Positions 1 to 5,475 of a stretch of 6,371 bases of DNA are shown in pieces. The notes beneath the pieces are model-generated. The model was not told where the DNA came from. It made no database searches and saw nothing but the letters and a program-made list of their open reading frames with translations. The DNA lies in assembly GCA_007130675.1 (NCBI GenBank), contig SLSB01000216.1, positions 1 to 6,371 on the forward strand, given 5' to 3'. The position numbers and the translations under genes are program-made. The stretch's first letter is position 1. Every line of letters starts with the position of its first letter. Source of the DNA: Candidatus Hydrogenedentota bacterium (GTDB lineage: Bacteria > Hydrogenedentota > Hydrogenedentia > Hydrogenedentales > SLHB01).

Positions 1-923
1 ACGCCGATGAAGCGCGTTGCGATACTCGTCAACAGTTGTTCCATCCGCAAATGCAGCTGCAGGTGGGTTTCCGCCTCGCGCCGCCGCGAGATGTCGCGCG
101 CGATCCCCACCATGCCGATGGAACAGCCGTTCTGGTCCAATACGACATTGGTGCTCGTCTCGACGGGCAAGATGCAGCCGTCCTTGGTTAGGACATCGTA
201 CTCGATGGCGAACTTGTTTCCTTGGGCGATGCACGCCGAGATCTCGCGAAGAGCGCGCTCGCGGTCATGGGGCGCGATAAGATCAAGGACGGTCGGGCAG
301 GCCTGGCAAAGCTCGTCAACGCTGCTGTAGCCGAGCTGTTCGGCCGTGATTGCGTTCGTCAGAATGATCTTGCCCGAGAGGTCGAGAAAGATGATGGAAT
401 CAGGGGCCGTTTCAACGAGATACCGGTAACTCTCGTCTTGCCCGGCGAGCGTTTCGGAAAGCGCCTTACCCTCGGGTGCTTCCCGGATGCGCAGAATCAG
501 GAAGGCGCCCGTCCGCGGCCCTCCCTCGACGTAAAACAGTCTCGAGATCGCAGTAAAAGAGTCGCCATCGCTTTTTGCATGGCGCGTTTCTTGGGTCATG
601 GCGCCCTGTTCTTTCGCGCGCTCGAAACATTCATCCCACGTGAGCGACTGTGGCAGCAGAAACTCGGTGACGCTCCGGCCGCATACCGTATCGTGTCCGC
701 AGCCATGCATTTCGGCAAATGACCTGTTGGCATAGCGGATTATGCCTTCCTCCGAGAAGATGCACAGTCCTTCACTGGCGCACTCGGCTGCATGGGCCAA
801 CATCGCCGCGAGGCTCTCATGGTCGTTTTCCCGCGCGAGAACGCGCTCGAGTGCGGCGAACCGGTCGCGAAGTTCGGGAGACAGGGCCTCGAGAGCCATG
901 CCGCTATGCACAGGATCGGGCAT
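1..923 (-). CDS. Tandem-PAS sensor protein, probably a sensor histidine kinase (N-terminal part, cut by window edge)
   Basis: This is the first 307 codons of a signalling protein; the rest lies beyond base 1. It begins MPDPVHSGMALEAL and has no signal peptide or membrane helix, so it is probably cytoplasmic. Residues ~44-149 form a first, divergent PAS domain (ECASEGLCIFSEEGIIRYAN). Residues ~166-283 form a second, more typical PAS/PAC unit (YRYLVETAPDSIIFLDLSGK, later GIARDISRRREAE). The last visible stretch, HLRMEQLLTSIATRFIG, resembles the helix that opens many GAF domains after PAS in hybrid kinases. No kinase or output domain is visible, so 'histidine kinase' is inference; a diguanylate cyclase or other output is possible. 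The ATG at 923-921 is the first ATG after an in-frame TAA near 961, and AGAGG lies 7 bases upstream. The gene is divergent from rpsD. The ligand is unknown. Confidence 0.85.
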   Translation of the reverse strand, partial: MPDPVHSGMALEALSPELRDRFAALERVLARENDHESLAAMLAHAAECASEGLCIFSEEGIIRYANRSFAEMHGCGHDTVCGRSVTEFLLPQSLTWDECFERAKEQGAMTQETRHAKSDGDSFTAISRLFYVEGGPRTGAFLILRIREAPEGKALSETLAGQDESYRYLVETAPDSIIFLDLSGKIILTNAITAEQLGYSSVDELCQACPTVLDLIAPHDRERALREISACIAQGNKFAIEYDVLTKDGCILPVETSTNVVLDQNGCSIGMVGIARDISRRREAETHLQLHLRMEQLLTSIATRFIG

Positions 924-930
924 GCCTGTA

Positions 931-935
931 CCTCT
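931..935 (-). promoter_or_regulatory. Ribosome binding site of the PAS sensor gene
   Basis: On the - strand AGAGG stands 7 bases before the ATG at 923-921. Together with the in-frame stop about 38 bases upstream and no other ATG between, it fixes the start codon. Confidence 0.65.
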
Positions 936-1021
936 ACGTTGCAGACGCAGCGCCCGGAGGCGTTAACGTTCGACTCCACCGCACTCGCGTCATGCGATCA
1001 ACAAACCGCGTCACTGGCCTC

Positions 1022-1050
1022 ACTATAGTAGAGCAGCTTTCGGGAAGCAA
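1022..1050 (-). promoter_or_regulatory. Candidate sigma70-type promoter for the PAS sensor gene
   Basis: On the - strand TTGCTT (1050-1045) and TATAGT (1027-1022) are separated by exactly 17 bases. The -10 box matches 5 of 6 consensus positions; the -35 box matches only its TTG. Transcription would begin near 1015 and give a 5' leader of about 90 nt before the ATG at 923. The spacing and orientation fit, but sigma-factor preference in this organism is unknown. Confidence 0.5.
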
Positions 1051-1105
1051 GCGCAGCCGCGGTCGGCGGCGAGAGCATTCCCGGGCGCTGGCGGTCCAGA
1101 ACTTC

Positions 1106-1159
1106 CGCATCAGCCCTGTGCTTCCTATAAGACCCATAGCTCCCATCGGATCTATGCGG
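1106..1159. repeat. Degenerate 9-base-period array in the intergenic region
   Basis: Six consecutive 9-mers follow a loose pattern close to YCYATnnGn: CGCATCAGC, CCTGTGCTT, CCTATAAGA, CCCATAGCT, CCCATCGGA and TCTATGCGG. The middle units are the clearest. Read on the - strand, the period places a glycine codon every third position over part of the array (MGAMGLIGSTG), but I do not regard it as coding. It lies between the divergent promoters. No function is evident. It may be an old decayed tandem repeat or a trace of a dispersed intergenic repeat. Confidence 0.45.
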
Positions 1160-1220
1160 CTGAGCCACTGGGTCTTCGATAAAGACGACGCCAATGGCCT
1201 TCTATCGAGGACTCGGCTGG

Positions 1221-1244
1221 CGGGATTTCCCGGCAGATTGCCGG
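1221..1244. repeat. Two overlapping inverted repeats just upstream of the rpsD promoter
   Basis: CGGGA-TT-TCCCG (1221-1232) overlaps CCGGCA-GAT-TGCCGG (1230-1244). Both are perfect, with 5-bp and 6-bp arms, and they share bases 1230-1232, so only one can form as a hairpin at a time. They end 10 bases before the candidate -35 box of rpsD. They could be an operator, a weak terminator against upstream transcription, or chance in GC-rich DNA. There is no T-tract after them. Confidence 0.4.
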
Positions 1245-1254
1245 CAACTCAAAT

Positions 1255-1284
1255 TTGACTTGCGGCGCGAAAATGCGCTAAGCT
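1255..1284 (+). promoter_or_regulatory. Candidate rpsD promoter
   Basis: TTGACT (1255-1260) matches 5 of 6 bases of the -35 consensus and is preceded by a short A/T stretch (AAATT). TAAGCT (1279-1284) is a weaker -10 box after an 18-base spacer. Transcription would start near 1290-1292 and give a leader of roughly 135 nt before the rpsD ATG. This is the best + strand promoter I can see between 924 and 1428. A TATAAG at 1126 has no acceptable -35 partner. Confidence 0.55.
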
Positions 1285-1290
1285 ACCGTG

Positions 1291-1427
1291 CTTTATGCGC
1301 AGGGGCATGAAAAGCGGGATAGGGTTCGCAAGAAGACCCGCGGCCTGATGAGTGTCTCTCCGTGGTAAAGTGAATGCCGAAGTGAACGGCAATGCGGGCA
1401 ATGAAAGGGTAACTGAGAAGGACAGTC
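1291..1427 (+). promoter_or_regulatory. Structured 5' leader of rpsD, possible autoregulatory element
   Basis: A leader of about 135 nt lies between the candidate start of transcription and the rpsD ATG. CCCGC (1337-1341) can pair with GCGGG at 1314-1318 or with GCGGG at 1394-1398, which are mutually exclusive folds. A second hairpin, TGCCG-aagtgaa-CGGCA, sits at 1375-1391. The second GCGGG ends 19 bases before the Shine-Dalgarno sequence, so the fold could affect ribosome loading. S4 is known to repress its own mRNA in both E. coli (alpha operon leader) and Bacillus (rpsD leader). Autoregulation here is inferred from that and from the length and pairing. I do not recognise a named riboswitch class. 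Confidence 0.4.
1418..1422 (+). promoter_or_regulatory. Ribosome binding site of rpsD
   Basis: AAGGA, within GAGAAGGA, stands 5 bases before the ATG at 1428. It supports this start, which also gives the canonical S4 N-terminus MGRYTGP. Confidence 0.75.
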
Positions 1428-2036
1428 ATGGGCAGGTATACGGGACCGAAACATAAGCTGTGTCGTCGTTTGGGATCATGCGTGTGGGGCGACGGGAAGT
1501 GCCCGTCGATCAAGCGGCCGTATGCGCCGGGGCAACATGGCCAGACGTTGCGGCGCAAAACCACGGTGTATGGCCAGCAGTTGAATGACAAGCAGCGCAT
1601 TCAGACGCATTATGGGCTGCTCGAGAAACAGATGCGGCGCACATTTAACAAGGCCCAGCGCATGGGCGGCGTCACAGGCTCGAATCTGCTCATGCTGCTC
1701 GAGTCGCGCTTGGATTCGGTGGTGTACCGGCTGGGCTTTGCCCGCACCATGCATCAGGCTCGCCAGATCGTCTCGCATGGCCATATTCTCGTGGATGGAC
1801 AAAAGTGCAACATGCCTTCGTTTCAGGTCAAGCCGGGCATGACGGTCAGCGTCAAGGAAAAGAGCCGCAAGGTTCCCGCGTTGGCCGAAGGCGCGGCGAA
1901 TCCGCCTGCCGTCATTCCCGAATACCTCGAGCGCGCCCCCGAGTCTTTCGAGGGCAAGATGACGGCTACGCCGAATCTCGAAACCATCCCGTTCAAACCG
2001 GACACGGCCGGGATTATCGGGTTCTATTCGCGGTAA
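1428..2036 (+). CDS. rpsD: 30S ribosomal protein S4
   Basis: This 202-residue protein has the usual length for bacterial S4, a primary 16S rRNA binder that nucleates assembly of the 30S body. It begins MGRYTGPKHKLCRRLG. Residues ~1-90 form the S4 N-terminal domain, with KRPYAPGQHG and YGLLEKQMRRTF as clear signatures. Residues ~92-150 are the S4 RNA-binding fold (SRLDSVVYRLGFARTMHQAR, then GHILVDGQKCN). The C-terminus ends DTAGIIGFYSR. In zinc-binding ('C+') S4 proteins four cysteines lie in residues ~9-31; here the matching positions read His-9, Cys-12, Cys-18 and Cys-25, so the knuckle is altered or degenerate. The gene is not flanked by rpsM, rpsK, rpoA or rplQ, so it is outside the alpha operon. 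It has its own candidate promoter, a long leader and a strong terminator, consistent with a single-gene transcript. Confidence 0.98.
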   Translation: MGRYTGPKHKLCRRLGSCVWGDGKCPSIKRPYAPGQHGQTLRRKTTVYGQQLNDKQRIQTHYGLLEKQMRRTFNKAQRMGGVTGSNLLMLLESRLDSVVYRLGFARTMHQARQIVSHGHILVDGQKCNMPSFQVKPGMTVSVKEKSRKVPALAEGAANPPAVIPEYLERAPESFEGKMTATPNLETIPFKPDTAGIIGFYSR

Positions 2037-2056
2037 ACCGCGAAATAGTGTTTTAG

Positions 2057-2094
2057 CGGGCGGGCCGTTGACACGGCTCGCCCGTTGTATGTTT
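2057..2094 (+). terminator. Rho-independent terminator of rpsD
   Basis: CGGGCGGGCCG (2057-2067) pairs with CGGCTCGCCCG (2074-2084) through 11 positions including one G-U. T2068-A2073 extends the stem to 12 bp and leaves a TGAC tetraloop. TTGTATGTTT follows, a moderately T-rich tail. The stem starts 20 bases after the rpsD stop codon, so it should end the rpsD transcript before mfd. Confidence 0.8.
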
Positions 2095-2100
2095 GCCAGC

Positions 2101-2127
2101 GCCGCGGGTGGCGCATTTCGCCGCGGC
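2101..2127 (+). repeat. Hairpin in the mfd translation-initiation region
   Basis: GCCGCGG (2101-2107) and CCGCGGC (2121-2127) form a perfect 7-bp GC stem around a 13-base loop. It ends 12 bases before the mfd ATG at 2140, where a Shine-Dalgarno sequence would normally lie, and none is evident. It could lower mfd translation. No T-tract follows, so it is not a convincing terminator. Confidence 0.45.
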
Positions 2128-2139
2128 ATGTGATGAACC

Positions 2140-5100
2140 ATGGCGATATCGCTCCCCACATTGACGGCCGTCGAGAAGGTTGCGCGTGTTTTGGACGAGG
2201 CCCCCGGCCGCCGGGCCGAGGTGGCGGGCCCCTGGGGCTCGGGCAAGACCCTTATTGCCGCGCAGCTCGCGCAGCGCCGCAACCGTCCTCTCCTGATCGC
2301 CGCACCGGGCCGGGCCGAAGCCGACGCCGTCTATGAAGACCTTTGTTCGTTTCTTCCCGAGGAGCTGTGCCTGTCGTTTCCGGCCTGGGAAGTGCGCCCC
2401 ACCGATGCCATGAATCCGGCTGACGACATTGTCGCCGAGCGCCTGAATGTGCTCACACGATTGTCGGATGCATTCGAGAGCGGCGCGCCGGTCGCGTGTG
2501 TGGCGCCGGTTCAGGCCTTGTTGCAGCGTGTCATGCCCCGTACACGGCTTGCCGCAACACGCATGACGCTGCGTGTGGGAAGCGAATACGATCTCGACAG
2601 TCTGCTCGTGAAACTCATCGAACTGGGATACGAGCGCGAACTCATGGTCGAGCAGCGGGGCCAGATGAGCCTGCGCGGCGGTATCTTTGACATTTTCCCC
2701 ATTGCCAGCGAGTTGCCGGTCAGGATCGAGTTTTTCGGCGACGAAATCGAATCGATTCGGCGTTTCGAGCCCGAAACCCAGCGCAGCATCGGCCGGTGCG
2801 ACAGTGTGCCCGTTCTTCCCCGCTCCGAAAAACGCATGTTGCAACAGGGCGCTGAGAGCGCGCAGTTGAGCACGTTCTTCGATTATTTGCCCGACTCGAC
2901 GCTCGTTGCGCTTGACGAACCCGCGCGCATTGCCGAAGAGGCCCACGCGGCCGCTTCGCTATGCGGGGACGAGCGGTATTTTGTTGCGTGGAGCCACATC
3001 GAGGAAACGCTGCGCGGTTTCACCTGCGTCATGCTGACGCAGGTCTCACTGAGACGCGATAACAACGTGCCCCGCGTTGCGGCGCCGATGCGCTCGATCA
3101 CGGGGTGGGAGCGCGATCGCCAGGCATTTTGGGAGCAACTCACCCGATGGGACGCCGACGGCTACCGGGTGCGCATCTTGTGCGCGAACACGGGCGAACG
3201 CCGCCGCCTTTACGAACTCCTCGAGGAACGCGGCTACCGCATCGGTCAGGATTCGTTCGATCTGGGGGTCGACATTGGCCGGTTGCGCGGCGGCTTCACG
3301 TCGCCCGCCGACAAGCTTGCGGTGTTAAGCGAACGCGAGATGTTCGGACGGCACTACGTGCGCAGGCAGCGGCGGCGGTTCGAGGCGGGGGCGTCGATCA
3401 CATCGTTCGACGACCTCAAGGCGGGCGATTATGTCGTGCATTCCCGCCACGGCATCGGCCGCTATCTGGGGTTGCGGCGGTTCGAGGGCAAGGCAGGCGA
3501 TTTTCTGGCGCTGCAATACCGCGCGGGCGACAAGCTCTACCTGCCCGTCACGCATATCGACGAAGTGCAGAAATACGTCGCGGGCGAGGGGGCCGTGCCG
3601 CGTGTCGACAAACTCGGCGGCGCGACGTGGGCCCGCACGCGGGCGCGCGTCAAGAAGGCCGTGCGGGATATGACCGAGGACCTGCTCAAACTGTACGCGG
3701 CGCGCGCTACGCGCAGCGGCCATGCATTCTCGAAAGACACGCACTGGCAGGAGGAATTCGAGGAAGCGTTCGAGTACGAGGAAACGCCCGACCAAGCCCG
3801 CGCCATCATCGAGGTCAAACGCGACATGGAATCCGAGAAACCCATGGACCGGCTCCTGTGCGGCGACGTGGGGTTTGGCAAGACCGAGGTGGCCATCCGG
3901 GCGGCGTTCAAGGCGGTGATGGACGGTAAGCAGGTGGCGGTGCTCGCGCCCACCACCGTCCTGGCCGAGCAGCACTACATCACCTTCAGCGAGCGCATGG
4001 CGGATTATCCCGTTGCCGTCGAGATGCTCAGCCGCTTCCGGAGACCCCAGCAGCAGAGAGCTACTATCGAGCGCCTTAAATCGGGCGAGGCCGATATCGT
4101 GATCGGCACCCACCGGCTCACATCGAAAGACGTCGCGTTCAAAGACCTCGGGTTGGTGATCGTCGACGAGGAGCAACGGTTTGGGGTCGCGCAGAAGGAA
4201 AAATTCAAGCAGCTCAAGACCACGGTCGACATACTGTCGATGAGTGCAACGCCTATCCCCCGCACGCTCAACATGGCGCTGCTCGGCGCGCGCGACATGA
4301 GCGTTATCAATACGGCGCCCAACGACCGGCTCCCGGTGCATACCTGCATCGAAGCGTTTGACGAGCAGCTCATCCGCGAGGCCATCGAACGCGAACTCGC
4401 CCGGGAAGGACAGGTCTTCTTTCTGCACAACCGTGTCCAGACCATCCTGCCGTATGCCACCCTGGTGCGCAAACTTGTGCCGCCGGCGCGCGTGGCGGTG
4501 GCCCACGGGCAAATGCGCGAGCGCGATCTCGAGGACATCATGTCCGCGTTCGTGCGGCGCGAGGTCGATGTACTGGTGTGTACCACTATCATCGGCTCGG
4601 GGATCGATATCCCGAATGCCAACACCTTGATTGTCACAAATGCAACGCAATTCGGCCTTGCCGAGCTGTATCAGTTGCGCGGCCGCGTCGGGCGCTACAA
4701 ACACCGCGCTTTCGCCTATCTGCTGGTGCCGGGCGACCGCGCCCTGAGCGAGGAGGCCCAGCAACGTCTCAAGGCCCTCGAAGAATTCTCGGCGCTGGGG
4801 TCGGGATTCCGCATTGCCATGCGCGACCTCGAGATCCGCGGCTGCGGCAACATTCTGGGCGCCGAGCAGCATGGCCATATCGCCGCCGTAGGGTTCGACG
4901 CCTACACCAACCTGCTCGAAGAAACCGTCAACGAACTCAAGGGCGAGCCGGTCAAGCAGCGTATGTTGCCCCCCTTCGAGATTGCCATTGACGCCTACAT
5001 CCCCGCCGAGTACGTGCCCTCCGAGGCCCAGAAAATGACCCTGTACAAGCGCATCGCCGGGGCACGTTCCGAGGACGAAGTGACTGAGCTGTCAGACGAA

Positions 5101-5424
5101 ATCGCTGATCGTTTCGGGAAACCGCCCGCCCCCGTGCGGCGGCTCCTCGAGCTGATGCGCCTGCGCGCCATCGGAGCCGAAGCCGGCGTTGCGCGGATGG
5201 CGGCCTCTCGGCAGACGGTGACGGTCGAGTTCGATTCGGCCCGGTTTCTCAGCCGCAAAGCGCGCGCAACGCTCGAACACACTTTTGGCGCGGGGCTCAC
5301 ATTCGCCTGGCAGGATCGGCCCTCGGCGGTGTTGGCATTTCCGGAGAGCGAGGAGCCGCTCAGCGCAGCAGCCCTCTTCCTCAATGCACTAGCCCGCATA
5401 TCTGACCAAATCAAGCACGCCTGA
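2140..5424 (+). CDS. mfd: Transcription-repair coupling factor Mfd
   Basis: This 1094-residue ATP-dependent DNA translocase pushes stalled RNA polymerase off DNA lesions and recruits UvrA for transcription-coupled repair; E. coli Mfd has 1148 residues. Residues ~1-210 form the UvrB-like module. By alignment from memory, Arg-179, Arg-195 and Phe-199 match E. coli Arg-165, Arg-181 and Phe-185, the UvrA contacts. Residues ~427-500 are the CarD-like RNA polymerase interaction domain (YVVHSRHGIGRYLG). The SF2 motor follows: Walker A GDVGFGKT 575-582, DEEQR 676-680, SATPIPRTLN 702-711, motif V ~815-832 and QLRGRVGR 845-852. The TRG region with RDLEIRG comes next, then C-terminal domain 7 (~945-1090). 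Two oddities: an intact N-terminal P-loop (GPWGSGKT, 30-37), and GSGIDIP where the family usually has ETG or ESG. An in-frame TGA at 2134-2136 makes 2140 the earliest start. The gene lies downstream of the rpsD terminator and converges on the kinase gene at the right edge. Confidence 0.98.
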   Translation: MAISLPTLTAVEKVARVLDEAPGRRAEVAGPWGSGKTLIAAQLAQRRNRPLLIAAPGRAEADAVYEDLCSFLPEELCLSFPAWEVRPTDAMNPADDIVAERLNVLTRLSDAFESGAPVACVAPVQALLQRVMPRTRLAATRMTLRVGSEYDLDSLLVKLIELGYERELMVEQRGQMSLRGGIFDIFPIASELPVRIEFFGDEIESIRRFEPETQRSIGRCDSVPVLPRSEKRMLQQGAESAQLSTFFDYLPDSTLVALDEPARIAEEAHAAASLCGDERYFVAWSHIEETLRGFTCVMLTQVSLRRDNNVPRVAAPMRSITGWERDRQAFWEQLTRWDADGYRVRILCANTGERRRLYELLEERGYRIGQDSFDLGVDIGRLRGGFTSPADKLAVLSEREMFGRHYVRRQRRRFEAGASITSFDDLKAGDYVVHSRHGIGRYLGLRRFEGKAGDFLALQYRAGDKLYLPVTHIDEVQKYVAGEGAVPRVDKLGGATWARTRARVKKAVRDMTEDLLKLYAARATRSGHAFSKDTHWQEEFEEAFEYEETPDQARAIIEVKRDMESEKPMDRLLCGDVGFGKTEVAIRAAFKAVMDGKQVAVLAPTTVLAEQHYITFSERMADYPVAVEMLSRFRRPQQQRATIERLKSGEADIVIGTHRLTSKDVAFKDLGLVIVDEEQRFGVAQKEKFKQLKTTVDILSMSATPIPRTLNMALLGARDMSVINTAPNDRLPVHTCIEAFDEQLIREAIERELAREGQVFFLHNRVQTILPYATLVRKLVPPARVAVAHGQMRERDLEDIMSAFVRREVDVLVCTTIIGSGIDIPNANTLIVTNATQFGLAELYQLRGRVGRYKHRAFAYLLVPGDRALSEEAQQRLKALEEFSALGSGFRIAMRDLEIRGCGNILGAEQHGHIAAVGFDAYTNLLEETVNELKGEPVKQRMLPPFEIAIDAYIPAEYVPSEAQKMTLYKRIAGARSEDEVTELSDEIADRFGKPPAPVRRLLELMRLRAIGAEAGVARMAASRQTVTVEFDSARFLSRKARATLEHTFGAGLTFAWQDRPSAVLAFPESEEPLSAAALFLNALARISDQIKHA

Positions 5425-5475
5425 GTTGGTGAGCTGTGCGGGTTATGGCCGCGCGTGTCGACAGGCCGCCCACGT

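Noticed and set aside
222..722. A 166-codon + strand frame at the left edge
   Set aside because: The - strand reading of the same bases gives two recognisable PAS domains; the + strand product is low-complexity and unfamiliar.
1172..1186. Small hairpin GTCTT-CGATA-AAGAC in the intergenic region
   Set aside because: A 5-bp stem of this kind is expected by chance in 500 bases and nothing nearby gives it a role.
934..1194. An 86-codon - strand frame with a Gly-X-Y-like run in the intergenic region
   Set aside because: It starts at TTG without a clear ribosome binding site, runs over the candidate PAS gene promoter, and the glycine period is produced by the 9-base DNA repeat.
1345..1386. A hammerhead ribozyme suggested by CTGATGAG in the rpsD leader
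   Set aside because: The required GAAA segment after stem II and the flanking stem III cleavage site are not found; only the CTGATGA core matches.
1476..2946. Long - strand open frames (about 270-300 codons) across rpsD and the start of mfd
   Set aside because: They are antisense to two clear genes, show no family motifs, and run through the rpsD terminator.
3325..4878. A 517-codon open frame on the - strand inside mfd
   Set aside because: It is fully antisense to the conserved Mfd motor region and has no recognisable domain. Long antisense frames are expected in GC-rich genes with strong third-position bias.
5425..5475. A bidirectional terminator between mfd and the kinase gene
   Set aside because: GC-rich stretches allow only short broken pairings, and neither side has a T-tract. 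I cannot support a terminator in this 51-base gap.
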